DNA from: Amycolatopsis sp. WQ 127309
GTDB lineage: Bacteria; Actinomycetota; Actinomycetes; Mycobacteriales; Pseudonocardiaceae
Length of the DNA stretch: 64,000 bases
Assembly: GCF_023023025.1 (NCBI RefSeq)
Contig: NZ_CP095481.1
Coordinates: forward strand, 4,030,001-4,094,000
Direction: 5' to 3'
Shown: piece after piece, positions 25,986 to 34,692 of the stretch
Position numbering within the stretch: the first letter of the stretch is position 1
Layout: every line of letters starts with the position of its first letter
Made by a program: the position numbers and the translations under genes
The notes under the pieces: model-generated
The model's input: only the letters and a program-made list of their open reading frames with translations
Databases searched by the model: none
What the model was told of the DNA's origin: nothing

Positions 25986-28484
25986 TTACTTGCCGCTGGC
26001 GTACAAGGCACTCACGTCCGCGTCGGACAGCGCTCGGTCGTAGACGTGCACCTGGTCCACCGCACCGTCGAGGTAGTCGACCGGGCCGCCGCCGTACTTG
26101 CCGCGGCCGATCACCGTGTGGCCCGTCGAAGCGTCGCCGAGGCAGACGCTCTTCGTGGCCGCCAGCTGGCCGTCCACGTACAGCTTCAGCGTGCCCGAAA
26201 CCGCGTCGCGGACGCCGACCACGTGGTACCAGCGGTTCGCCTCCGGGGCGGTGGGTGCCAAAGCCCGCGTGCCGACGAAGCTCATCGCCAGCCGGTGGTC
26301 CGCGCCCGAGTACTGCAGGAAGAACGCGCTGGTGCTGTCGCCGTCCTGGCTGACCACCGTCTGGAAGCCGTCACCCACGGCGTTGAACTTCACCCACGCC
26401 GCCGCGCTGTAGCTGCCTTCGGTGTTGACGAGCGCCGCGCCCGTGTCGGCGTACTGGCCTGAACCGTTGGTGGCCAGCGCCGAACCGCTCTTGCCCGCGG
26501 TCCAGGACGCGCCGCCGACCAGCGTGGCGTCGTGGTCGCCGACGGCGTCCGCGGCCACGGTGCCGGTGTTCTCGTCGAACGGGTAGGCGGCGATGCCGTC
26601 GATCCCCGGCGTGCCCGCCGGCACCGAAGGCCCGGACACCGGCTTGCCGGTAGCGCCCTTGATGACCGCCTGGTTGGCCGCGCGGACCGCCGCGAAGTCC
26701 ATCTTCTTCACCTGCCTGTCGTAGGTGAAGAAGCCGTTGACCTCCTTCTCGACGTCGGTGGTCTGCGTGTAGACGCCGGCCGAGACGCCGCACCGCTGGG
26801 CGACCAGCAGCAGGCGCTGCTGGAGCTCGCCGTAGCGCCGGGTCAGCGTCGCCCTGTCGGGCTCCATCTCATAGGCGAAGCTGCCCGCCGGGTCGAACTC
26901 GTGCCCGGCGACCTTCAGGCCGAGCCCGCCGTACTCACCGTCGACCGCGGCACGCGTGCCGGTCTGCACCGGCGTTCCCGGCCCGGTGTAGGTGTGGTCG
27001 TCGTAGATGTCACCGGCACCACTGTCCGGTTCGGACCGGCAGCAGTTGACGCCCGACTCGGCGTTGACCAGCCGCGAGGGATCCCACGACTTGACCTCGT
27101 CGGCGATCCGGCCGACCTCGTAGTCGCCCCAGCCCTCGTTGAACGGCACCCACGTGACGATCGACGGGAAACTGCGGTGCTGGTCGATCATCCGCCGCAT
27201 CTCGGACTCGTAGTTGACGCGCGACGCCGCGCTCGGCTCGACGTCGTCCTTCATCGCCGGCATGTCCTGCCACACCAGCAACCCGAGCTTGTCGGCGTAG
27301 TAGTACCAGCGGTCCGGCTCGACCTTGATGTGCTTGCGCACCATGTTGAAGCCGAGCGCCTTCTCCTGCTGCAGGTCGAACTTCAGGGCCGCGTCGGTCG
27401 GCGCGGTGTAGATGCCGTCCGGCCAGAAACCCTGGTCCAGCGGGCCGACCTGCATGACGAACTTGCCGTTGAGCAGCATCCGCTGCTTGCCGTCGGCGGT
27501 TTTGCCGACGCTGACCGACCGGATGCCGAAGTACGAGCCGACCTCGTCCCCTGTGGACAGTCGCACGCGCAGGTCGTAGAGGAACGGGTCGTCCGGCGTC
27601 CACAGGTGCGGCCGGTCCACCTTGAGCTTCAACGGCTTGTTCGCGTCACCGGTGACGCGCCCGACCTGGCGGCCGTGGTCGTAGGCGATCGCTTCGACGC
27701 GCTGCTTGACCGGCCCGCCGACCACGGCGTTGATCGTGACCGTCCCGGACGCGGCGTCCGGGGTGGTGTCGAGGCGGTCGATGTGCGCCGAGGCGACCGG
27801 TTCCATCCAGACGGTCTGCCAGATGCCGGAGGACGGCGTGTAGAAGATGCCGTCGCCGGGCTGGCGCTGCTTGCCGATCGGCTGCCCGCCCTGGTCGTTC
27901 GGGTCGGCGACGCCGACGACGATCTCCTGGGTCTTGGCCGTGGTCAGCGCGTCGGTGACGTCGACGGAGAACGCGTCGTACCCGCCGGTGTGACGGGTGA
28001 CGGTCTTGCCGTTGACGATCACCGTGGCGTCGTAGTCGACGGCCTGGAAGTGCAGCTGCAGCCGCTGTCCCTTGCCGACCTGCCAGTTCTTGGGCACCTC
28101 GAACGTGCGGCGGTACCACATGTTCGTCTCGTGGCGCATGATCCCGGACAGCGCGGACTCGACCGGGTACGGCACGAGGATCCGCTCGCCGAGCGTCTTC
28201 CCGATCGGCGCGGCCTCACCCGGGGTCGCCTTGGCGAACTCCCAGACGCCGTTGAGGTTCTGCCACTTGTCGCGGGTCAGCTGCGGCCGCGGGTAGTCGG
28301 GCAGGGCGTTGGCGGGCGAGACGTCCTTCGTCCACGGCGTGGACAGCGGGGGCGTCAGGCGCTGCCACTGGGGTTCAGCCGCAGCGGCACTCGCCGCCGG
28401 CACGGTGCCGAGACCGGCCACCGCGACGGCGAACGCGGCGGCGGCGGTGAGCCATCGGCGGGTTCTGAGGGCAGGACGAAACAT
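25986..28484 (-). CDS. Secreted glycoside hydrolase family 2 enzyme with C-terminal LamG domain
   Basis: An 832-residue secreted protein (signal peptide ending near ASAAAAEP; GGAGGT ribosome site). The GH2 sugar-binding, immunoglobulin-like and TIM-barrel domains run to about residue 620. The acid/base is E450 in NEGWG and the nucleophile E517 in DGEYGG. A LamG/concanavalin-like domain occupies about 640-830 (GIDGIAAYPFDENTGTVAAD ... YLDGAVDQVHVYDRALSDAD). It lies 31 bp after the ABC importer permease and is probably the last gene of that operon. GH2 covers beta-galactosidases, glucuronidases, arabinofuranosidases and galactofuranosidases; the linked YtfQ-like transporter makes a furanoside substrate attractive but unproven. 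Confidence 0.9.
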   Translation of the reverse strand: MFRPALRTRRWLTAAAAFAVAVAGLGTVPAASAAAAEPQWQRLTPPLSTPWTKDVSPANALPDYPRPQLTRDKWQNLNGVWEFAKATPGEAAPIGKTLGERILVPYPVESALSGIMRHETNMWYRRTFEVPKNWQVGKGQRLQLHFQAVDYDATVIVNGKTVTRHTGGYDAFSVDVTDALTTAKTQEIVVGVADPNDQGGQPIGKQRQPGDGIFYTPSSGIWQTVWMEPVASAHIDRLDTTPDAASGTVTINAVVGGPVKQRVEAIAYDHGRQVGRVTGDANKPLKLKVDRPHLWTPDDPFLYDLRVRLSTGDEVGSYFGIRSVSVGKTADGKQRMLLNGKFVMQVGPLDQGFWPDGIYTAPTDAALKFDLQQEKALGFNMVRKHIKVEPDRWYYYADKLGLLVWQDMPAMKDDVEPSAASRVNYESEMRRMIDQHRSFPSIVTWVPFNEGWGDYEVGRIADEVKSWDPSRLVNAESGVNCCRSEPDSGAGDIYDDHTYTGPGTPVQTGTRAAVDGEYGGLGLKVAGHEFDPAGSFAYEMEPDRATLTRRYGELQQRLLLVAQRCGVSAGVYTQTTDVEKEVNGFFTYDRQVKKMDFAAVRAANQAVIKGATGKPVSGPSVPAGTPGIDGIAAYPFDENTGTVAADAVGDHDATLVGGASWTAGKSGSALATNGSGQYADTGAALVNTEGSYSAAAWVKFNAVGDGFQTVVSQDGDSTSAFFLQYSGADHRLAMSFVGTRALAPTAPEANRWYHVVGVRDAVSGTLKLYVDGQLAATKSVCLGDASTGHTVIGRGKYGGGPVDYLDGAVDQVHVYDRALSDADVSALYASGK

Positions 28485-28515
28485 CGTTGAGACCTCCTGA
28501 TCGGGGGAACGGGGC

Positions 28516-29490
28516 TCAGCGGGTTCGGGAACGCGCCAACAGACGCTGGATCACCACGACGATGAGCAGGAAGGCCCCGCTCACCACCGTCTGGTAGTTG
28601 GAGTCGAGCGTGCCGACCTGGTTGATGACGTTCTGGATCAGCACCCGCAGCAGCACGCCGACGAGCGTGCCGACGATCGTCCCGGCGCCGCCGGTGAGCA
28701 GCGTGCCGCCGATGACGACGACCGAGATCGCGTCCAGCTCGGTGCCGACGCCGATCACCGTGACGCCGGACTGCAGGTACGCGGCGGTGAGGATGCCCGC
28801 GAAGCCGGCGAGGGCGCCGCTCAGCGTGTAGAGCGCGATCTTCGTGCGGACGACCGGCAGGCCCATCAGCAGTGCCGACTGCTCGGCCCCGCCGATGGCG
28901 AACACCGACTGGCCGAACCCGGTGCGCCGCAACAGCACGCCACCGAGCGCGAAGAGGACGAGCGTCAGGTACACCGGGACGCCGACGCCGAAGATCGTGC
29001 CCTGCCCGAGCCAGAGGATCGCCGAGCCGGGCTCGATCTTGAACGTCGTCGCGCCTTCGGAGGTGATGGCGAGCAGCAGGCCGCGGGCGAACAGCAGCGT
29101 CGCCAGCGTCACGATGAACGGCGCCATCCCGGTGCGGGCGATGAGCACGCCGTTGAGGAAGCCGATCGCCGAGCACACCACCAGCGGCAGCAGGAGCGCC
29201 ACGAGCAGGCCGTACTGCGCGCCGTACGCGGCGAGCACGCCGCCGAGCGCGTAGTTCGAGCCGACCGACAGGTCGATGCCGCCGGAGATGATCACGAACG
29301 TCATGCCGAGCGCGATCACCGCGAGGAACGAGCCCTGCAGCGCGAGGTCGCGCAGGTTGTCCGCGGACCCGAAGCGCGGGAACGCGAACCACGCGGCGGC
29401 GAGGCCGAGCACGAGCACGACGGCCGCGCCCTGGCGCTGCAGGACCCCGGCGAACGCCGCGTTGCGCGCTGTCGTCTGGGTGGCGGTCAT
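28516..29490 (-). CDS. Sugar ABC transporter permease (YjfF/RbsC-like)
   Basis: A 324-residue inner-membrane permease of the branched-chain/ribose type with eight or more hydrophobic segments and the conserved GIDLSVGSNYALGGVLAA and TGGAGTIVGTLVGVLL motifs. Its ATG overlaps the stop of the preceding permease (ATGA). Together they form the heterodimeric channel of a YtfQRT-YjfF-like importer. By gene order this is the YjfF equivalent. Confidence 0.92.
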   Translation of the reverse strand: MTATQTTARNAAFAGVLQRQGAAVVLVLGLAAAWFAFPRFGSADNLRDLALQGSFLAVIALGMTFVIISGGIDLSVGSNYALGGVLAAYGAQYGLLVALLLPLVVCSAIGFLNGVLIARTGMAPFIVTLATLLFARGLLLAITSEGATTFKIEPGSAILWLGQGTIFGVGVPVYLTLVLFALGGVLLRRTGFGQSVFAIGGAEQSALLMGLPVVRTKIALYTLSGALAGFAGILTAAYLQSGVTVIGVGTELDAISVVVIGGTLLTGGAGTIVGTLVGVLLRVLIQNVINQVGTLDSNYQTVVSGAFLLIVVVIQRLLARSRTR

Positions 29491-30449
29491 TTGCGGCTCC
29501 GCTCACGGGCGACGTAGACGGCGACGACGATGATGGCCGCCTGGACCATCTGCGCCGTCGAGTCCGGCAGGTTGTGCTTGATCAGGGTGGCGTGCACCAG
29601 CTGCATGAGCAGCGCGCCGAACACGGTGCCGAGCACGCGGACCCGGCCGCCGGTCAGCGGCGTGCCGCCGACGACGACCGCGGTGATCGCGGACAGCTCC
29701 ATCAGCAGCCCGAGGTCGTTGGGGTCGCTGGCGCCCAGCCGCGACGTCGCGAGCACGCCGGCCACCGCGGCCAGCGCCCCGGAGATGACGTAGACGCCGA
29801 CGAGCACGCGCTTCACCGGGAGCCCGGCCAGGGAGCTGGCCGTCCGGTTGCCGCCGACGGCGACCAGCTGGCGGCCGAACGTCGTGCGCTGCACCAGCAG
29901 CCCGGCCAGCACCGCGAGCACGCCCGCGACGATGACCATGACCGGCACGCCGAGGACGTCACCCGTGCCCAGCGCCAGGAAGTCCTCGTTGCGCAGCTGG
30001 ACGAGCTGGCCGTGTGCGATCACGAGCGCGAGCCCGCGGCCGCCGACGAGCAGCGCCAGTGTCGCGATGATCGGCTGGATCCCCAGGTAGGCCACCAGGT
30101 AGCCGCTGAACAGGCCGGACAGGATGCCCGCGATCACCGCGACGACGACCGCCGTCAGCGGCCCGGCGCCGAGGTAGAGCGGGATGAGCGCGGCGGCGAT
30201 CGACATCACCGAGCCGACCGACAGGTCGATGCCCTCGGTGCCGATCACCAGCGCCATGCCGAGCGCGACGATGCAGACGGGCGCGGCCTGCACCAGCTGC
30301 GTCCGGAAGTTGGCCGCGGACAGGAAGTTCTCGGTGAAGAAGACGTTGAACAGCAGCAGCACGACGACGGCCAGGTAGACGCCGTAGTTCTGCAGCCAGG
30401 CGGTGACCTTGGCCCGGTCCGGTGCCCTGGTCAGGGTGGCGCTAGACAT
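29487..30449 (-). CDS. Sugar ABC transporter permease (YtfT/RbsC-like)
   Basis: A 320-residue permease with about eight to ten membrane helices and the family motif GTEGIDLSVGSVMSIAAAL. The ATG at 30449 is preferred to an in-frame GTG at 30458, because GGAAGG lies eight bases before the ATG but touches the GTG. The start overlaps the ATPase stop. It pairs with the downstream permease. Confidence 0.92.
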   Translation of the reverse strand: MSSATLTRAPDRAKVTAWLQNYGVYLAVVVLLLFNVFFTENFLSAANFRTQLVQAAPVCIVALGMALVIGTEGIDLSVGSVMSIAAALIPLYLGAGPLTAVVVAVIAGILSGLFSGYLVAYLGIQPIIATLALLVGGRGLALVIAHGQLVQLRNEDFLALGTGDVLGVPVMVIVAGVLAVLAGLLVQRTTFGRQLVAVGGNRTASSLAGLPVKRVLVGVYVISGALAAVAGVLATSRLGASDPNDLGLLMELSAITAVVVGGTPLTGGRVRVLGTVFGALLMQLVHATLIKHNLPDSTAQMVQAAIIVVAVYVARERSRK

Positions 30450-31998
30450 CGTTGTCACCTTCCGCTGCGATCGCGGCCAGGACGTTCTCCTCGGTGATGC
30501 CGTCGCCGGTCAGCTCGCCGACGACCGAGCCGTCGCGGAGGACGACGACGCGGTCCGAGCCGTCGATCAGCTCCTCCAGCTCGGACGAGATGAGCAGCAC
30601 GCCGAGGCCTTCCTTCGCGAGTTCGTCGATCAGCGCCTGGACCTCGGCCTTCGCGCCGACGTCGATGCCGCGTGTCGGCTCGTCGAGCAGCAGGATCTTC
30701 GGGCCGGTGGCGAGCCAGCGGGCGAGCAGCACCTTCTGCTGGTTGCCACCGGACAGCTCGGACACCTTCTGCTCCGGGCTCGAAGCCTTGATCCGCAGGC
30801 GCTCCATGAAGATCTTCACGACCTTGTCCTGCTTGGCCTTGCTGACCAGGCCGAACGGTGAGAGCGTCGGGAGCGCGGCGAGCACGATGTTCTCGCGGAC
30901 CGACAGGTTCGGGATGATCCCGTCGGTCTTGCGGTCTTCGGCCAGCAGCGCGATGCCCGCGCGCATCGCCGCCGCGACCTTGCCCTTCTTGAGCGGTTTC
31001 CCGGCCAGCAGCACGGATCCGCCGTCGAGCGGGAACGCGCCGACGATGGCCCGCGCGGTCTCGCTGCGGCCGGAGCCGAGCAGCCCGGCCAGGCCGACGA
31101 CCTCGCCGGGCCGGATGCTGACCGAGACGTCGTGCAGCCGGCGCATGCCGGACAGGTGCTCGGCCTTGAGCAGCGGCTCACGCTCGACGTCGTGTTCCTC
31201 GCCGAACGCCGTGACGCCTTCTTCGCGGATCTGGCGGATCTCGCGCCCGAGCATCAGGGACACGAGCTCGATGCGCGGGAGCTTGGCCAGCGGTCCACTG
31301 TGGACGACGCGGCCGTCGCGCAGCACGGTGACGCTGTCGCAGACCCGGTACAGCTCGTCCATCCGGTGGCTGACGTAGACGATCGCGATGCCTTCGGCGT
31401 GCAACCGGTTCAGCACCTGGAAGAGCGTCTCGACCTCACGCGGTTCGAGCGACGACGTCGGTTCGTCCATGATGACGACCTTCGCCTCGGTCGACACCGC
31501 GCGGGCGAGGGCGACCATCTGCTGCGCGCCGACGCCCAGGGTGTGCAGCGGGCGCTTGACGTCGTCGTCGATGCCGTAGCCCTTGAGCAGCTCGCGGGCG
31601 TCGGCGTACATCTTGGACCAGTCGACGAGCCCCGCTTTGGTGCGCGGTTCGCGGCCGAGGAAGACGTTGCTGGCGATGCTCATCAGCGGGACGAGGTTGA
31701 CCTCTTGGTAGATCGTGGAGATCCCGGCCCGCTGTGCCTCGATCGGCCGCTTGAACGTCACCGGCTCGCCGAGGTGGCGGACCTCGCCCTCGTCGGGCTG
31801 GTAGACGCCGGTGAGCACCTTGATCAGCGTCGACTTGCCGGCGCCGTTCTCCCCGACGAGGGCGTGCACCTCGCCGGGGGCGAGCCGGAAGCTGACGTCG
31901 TCGAGCGCGAGGGTGCCGGGGAACCTTTTGGTCACCCCGGCCACCTCGAGCACCGGTGCGGTCGTCATCGCGACGTCCTCTTCGGTGGCTGCGGTCAT
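30442..31998 (-). CDS. Sugar ABC transporter ATP-binding protein (duplicated ATPase)
   Basis: A 518-residue ATPase with two ABC domains, as in RbsA, MglA and YtfR. The first has Walker A GENGAGKST and Walker B VVIMDEPTSSL; the second has LLGSGRSE and signature LSGGNQQKV with ILLLDEPTRGID. The start at 31998 overlaps the binding-protein stop (TGATG); an alternative ATG at 31968 with GAGGA upstream would remove ten residues. It powers the two permeases encoded downstream. Confidence 0.93.
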   Translation of the reverse strand: MTAATEEDVAMTTAPVLEVAGVTKRFPGTLALDDVSFRLAPGEVHALVGENGAGKSTLIKVLTGVYQPDEGEVRHLGEPVTFKRPIEAQRAGISTIYQEVNLVPLMSIASNVFLGREPRTKAGLVDWSKMYADARELLKGYGIDDDVKRPLHTLGVGAQQMVALARAVSTEAKVVIMDEPTSSLEPREVETLFQVLNRLHAEGIAIVYVSHRMDELYRVCDSVTVLRDGRVVHSGPLAKLPRIELVSLMLGREIRQIREEGVTAFGEEHDVEREPLLKAEHLSGMRRLHDVSVSIRPGEVVGLAGLLGSGRSETARAIVGAFPLDGGSVLLAGKPLKKGKVAAAMRAGIALLAEDRKTDGIIPNLSVRENIVLAALPTLSPFGLVSKAKQDKVVKIFMERLRIKASSPEQKVSELSGGNQQKVLLARWLATGPKILLLDEPTRGIDVGAKAEVQALIDELAKEGLGVLLISSELEELIDGSDRVVVLRDGSVVGELTGDGITEENVLAAIAAEGDNDV

Positions 31999-33074
31999 CA
32001 GTACGCGTTCCCGACCTTCTGCGCCGCGTTGGTCTCGTCGTACTGGTCGTCGGTGATCACGATGCTCGGCGCGATCGGCTGGCCGTCGGCGAACTTCTGG
32101 AGCGTGTCGAAGGCGAGCTGGCCGAAGCGCGGGTTGGACTCGATGACGGCGTTGTAGCTGCCGTCGGCGATCAGCTGCACGGCGTTGCGCGTGCCGTCGA
32201 CCGAGACGACCTTGACGTCCTTGCCCGGCGCCTTGCCCGCGGTCTTGAGCGCGTTGACGGCGCCGATGCCCATCTCGTCGTTCTCGGCGTAGACGGCGGT
32301 GAGGTCCGGGTGGCTCTGGATGAGCTGCTCCATCACGGCCTGGCCCTTGGACCGGTCGAACTCGCCGGTCTGCTCGGCGACCACGGACAGGCCGGGCGTC
32401 TTGGCCAGCTCGTCCTTGAAGCCCGAGGTGCGGTCGGTCGTCACGTTGTTGCCCGACGCGCCGAGCAGGATCGCAACCTTCCCGTTACCGCCGGTCGCCT
32501 TCACCATCGCGTCGGCCGCGCGCTTGCCCTGCTCGACGAAGTTGGAGCCGATGAAGGTCAGGTAGTCGGTGCACGGCGCCGACGTCACCTTGCGGTCGAC
32601 GGTGACGACCGGGACCTTCTTGGCCTTCGCGGCGTCGAGCGCCGGCTGGAGGCCGTCGGAGTTCAGCGGCGCGACGATCAGCAGCTGCGCACCCCGGTCG
32701 AGCAGCGACTTGATGTCGCTGATCTGCCGGTTGAGGTCGCTCTGGGCGTTGGTGACGAGCAGCTTGTCGGTGGGGATGCCGAGCTTCGCAGCCTGGTCGC
32801 GAATGGACTGCGTCTCGGCGATCCGGAAGGGGTTGGCCTCCTTTTCGGACTGCGAGAAGCCGATCACCGCGGTCTTCGGGTCGATCTTGGGGTAGCCGGT
32901 CTTCGCCAGCGTGCAGCCGTCGGCGGAGGGCGCGGCGGAGGAGGCGGACGCGGCCGGCCCGCCGCCGTTCGACGGTGCGGCCGGGGTCTCCTCCCGAGCG
33001 GTGCAGGAGGTGAGGGTGAGCGCGGCGGCGGCCGCGGTGACCAGGACCAGGCGGGGACGGGTGGACAGCGGCAC
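31998..33074 (-). CDS. Sugar-binding lipoprotein (YtfQ-like)
   Basis: A 358-residue periplasmic-binding-protein-like lipoprotein. A signal peptide with lipobox LTSC anchors it at about residue 24. The type I sugar-binding fold shows IGFSQSEKEANPFRIAET, LLIVAPLNSDGLQPALDAA, VVTVDRK, GDFDRSKG-like GEFDRSKGQAVMEQLI and YAENDEMGIGAV. These correspond closely to the E. coli galactofuranose-binding protein YtfQ, so furanose sugars are the best guess. GTG start with GAGGAG six bases upstream. It is the first gene of the importer-GH2 operon, divergent from a LacI regulator across a strong operator. Confidence 0.9.
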   Translation of the reverse strand: MPLSTRPRLVLVTAAAAALTLTSCTAREETPAAPSNGGGPAASASSAAPSADGCTLAKTGYPKIDPKTAVIGFSQSEKEANPFRIAETQSIRDQAAKLGIPTDKLLVTNAQSDLNRQISDIKSLLDRGAQLLIVAPLNSDGLQPALDAAKAKKVPVVTVDRKVTSAPCTDYLTFIGSNFVEQGKRAADAMVKATGGNGKVAILLGASGNNVTTDRTSGFKDELAKTPGLSVVAEQTGEFDRSKGQAVMEQLIQSHPDLTAVYAENDEMGIGAVNALKTAGKAPGKDVKVVSVDGTRNAVQLIADGSYNAVIESNPRFGQLAFDTLQKFADGQPIAPSIVITDDQYDETNAAQKVGNAY

Positions 33075-33149
33075 AGCGACTCCTCGGGCAGCGACGGTGG
33101 TGGCCCGCTCACCGGGGTGATCGGAGTCACCGCGGGAGCCTTGAGGTAC

Positions 33150-33199
33150 TTTTTACATCGTTGGAACAACGTTGTAAACCGGCAAATTGTCGCTATGCT
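33150..33199. promoter_or_regulatory. Divergent promoters sharing a 27-bp LacI-type operator
   Basis: Arms TTTACATCGTTG (33152-33163) and CAACGTTGTAAA (33167-33178) are inverted with one mismatch around a 3-nt spacer. On the minus strand TTTACA and TAAAAA, 17 bp apart, coincide with the operator and would drive the importer operon. On the plus strand TTGTAA (33172-33177) and TATGCT (33194-33199), 16 bp apart, would drive the LacI gene. Confidence 0.7.
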
Positions 33200-33229
33200 C
33201 TGGCTCACGCCGATGTGAAGGGATCGCCC

Positions 33230-34234
33230 GTGACCGTGACGCTCAAGGACGTCGCCACGCTCGCCGGAGTGTCGGTGAAGACGGTGTCGAACGTGGTGAA
33301 CGGCTATGCCTTCGTCAAGCCGGACAACCGCCGGCGCGTCGAGGAAGCCCTGGCGGCGACCGGTTACCGGCCGAACGTGGGGGCGCGCAACCTGCGTCGC
33401 GGCCGCACCGGGTTCCTGGCGCTGATGGTGCCGGAGCTGTCCATCCCGTACTTCGGCGAACTCGCCGGCCTGGTCATCACGGCGGCCCAGAAACGGGGCT
33501 GGAGTGTCTTGATCGAACAGACCCAGGGCACGCGCGAGCGCGAACGCAAGACGCTGTCGTCGCTGGGCCCCCACCTGGTCGACGGCGCGCTGGTCCACCC
33601 GGAGGCGCTGGAGGCCGCGGATTTCCCCGAGGAACCGGGCGGCATCCCCCTGGTGATGCTGGGCGAGCACGCGGTCGACGTCCCCATCGATCACGTCGCG
33701 ATAGACAACGTCCTGGCCGCGCACATGGCCGTGTCCCACCTGGCCTCCCTGGGCCGCACGCGCATCGCGGCGATCGGCCGCAACCCGGCGCGCGGGACGT
33801 CGTCCCAACGCCTGGCGGGCTACCGCTCCGCGCTGACCGACGCGGGACTGTCCTATTCGGACTCCCTGGTGGCGCCGGCCGAGAAGTGGCACCGAGGTTA
33901 CGGAGCGGCGGCGATGAAGTCGCTGCTGGCGTTGCCGTCGCGGCCTGATGCGGTCTTTTGTTTCAACGACCTCCTGGCGATCGGCGCACTGCGGGCGGTG
34001 GCGGAGCTGGGGCTCCGGGTACCCGAGGACGTCGCGATCGTGGGCTTCGACAACAACGAAGAGAGCGCATTCTCCCTGCCGGCGCTGACGACGATCGCCC
34101 CGGACAAGACCGCACTGGCGGAAGCGGCGATCGACCTGGTGCACCGCCGCATCACGGGGGAGAAGTCGGCACCACCACAGGACGTCCAGACCCCGTTCGC
34201 ACTGGAGATCCGCGAAAGCACCAAGGGCCGCTGA
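33230..34234 (+). CDS. LacI-family transcriptional repressor of the importer-GH2 operon
   Basis: A 334-residue LacI/GalR protein. The start is GTG 33230 (GAAGGGA six bases upstream), giving the usual N-terminus VTLKDVATLAGVSVKTVSNV with the HTH and hinge helix. The periplasmic-binding-like core has the expected FCFNDLLAIGALRA and VGFDNNE motifs. It is divergent from the YtfQ-like operon and almost certainly binds the 27-bp operator between them, releasing on the imported sugar or a derivative. It also probably represses itself, since the operator overlaps its -35. Confidence 0.92.
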   Translation: MTVTLKDVATLAGVSVKTVSNVVNGYAFVKPDNRRRVEEALAATGYRPNVGARNLRRGRTGFLALMVPELSIPYFGELAGLVITAAQKRGWSVLIEQTQGTRERERKTLSSLGPHLVDGALVHPEALEAADFPEEPGGIPLVMLGEHAVDVPIDHVAIDNVLAAHMAVSHLASLGRTRIAAIGRNPARGTSSQRLAGYRSALTDAGLSYSDSLVAPAEKWHRGYGAAAMKSLLALPSRPDAVFCFNDLLAIGALRAVAELGLRVPEDVAIVGFDNNEESAFSLPALTTIAPDKTALAEAAIDLVHRRITGEKSAPPQDVQTPFALEIRESTKGR

Positions 34235-34238
34235 CCCG

Positions 34239-34690
34239 TACCTGGACAGCGAACTCACGTATCTAGGCAGTCATCTCACGTACCCCGACGGCCGGCTCGC
34301 GCACCTGGGCAGTCGGCTCACGAACCGACCCTCCCGGTACACGAACCGACCCTCCCGGTACACGAACCGACCCTCCCGGTACACGAGCCGACCCTCCCGG
34401 TACACGAGCCGACTCTCCCGATACGCGAGCCGACTCTTCGGGTACGCGAACTGACCCTCTAGGTACATGAGCCGACTGCCCAAGTGCCGGTCAGCAGGCT
34501 GGCGGCCGCGGCGAGATCGGAGCCGTAGAACGCAGTCGAGCGTGCCCAGCCGGTCGTCTCGCGTACCTCGACGGTCGGTTTCGCGTACCTGGGCAGTCAG
34601 CTCAGGAACCGACCCTTCAGGATCATGAGCCGATTCTCCCGATACGTGAGCCGACTTTTCGGGTACGCGAGCCGACCGCCTGGGGACAGC
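34239..34690. repeat. Array of about 18 degenerate 21-bp repeats in two inverted clusters
   Basis: Twelve contiguous 21-bp units fill 34239-34490. Units 1-4 run as left-facing copies (TACCTGGGCAGTCGG-type); units 5-12 run right-facing (AGCCGACYCTCCCGG-type), three of them identical. After a 70-bp spacer the same arrangement repeats at about 34542-34690 with six degenerate units. Units keep a GTAC-containing joint. The array fills the gap between convergent genes ending at 34234 and 34693. Because 21 is divisible by three, frames stay open and yield spurious heptad proteins (VYREGRF), which I do not treat as genes. Confidence 0.9.
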
Positions 34691-34692
34691 CC

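Noticed and set aside
34239..34490. CRISPR-like regularity
   Set aside because: Repeats are contiguous with no unique spacers, and no cas genes are nearby.
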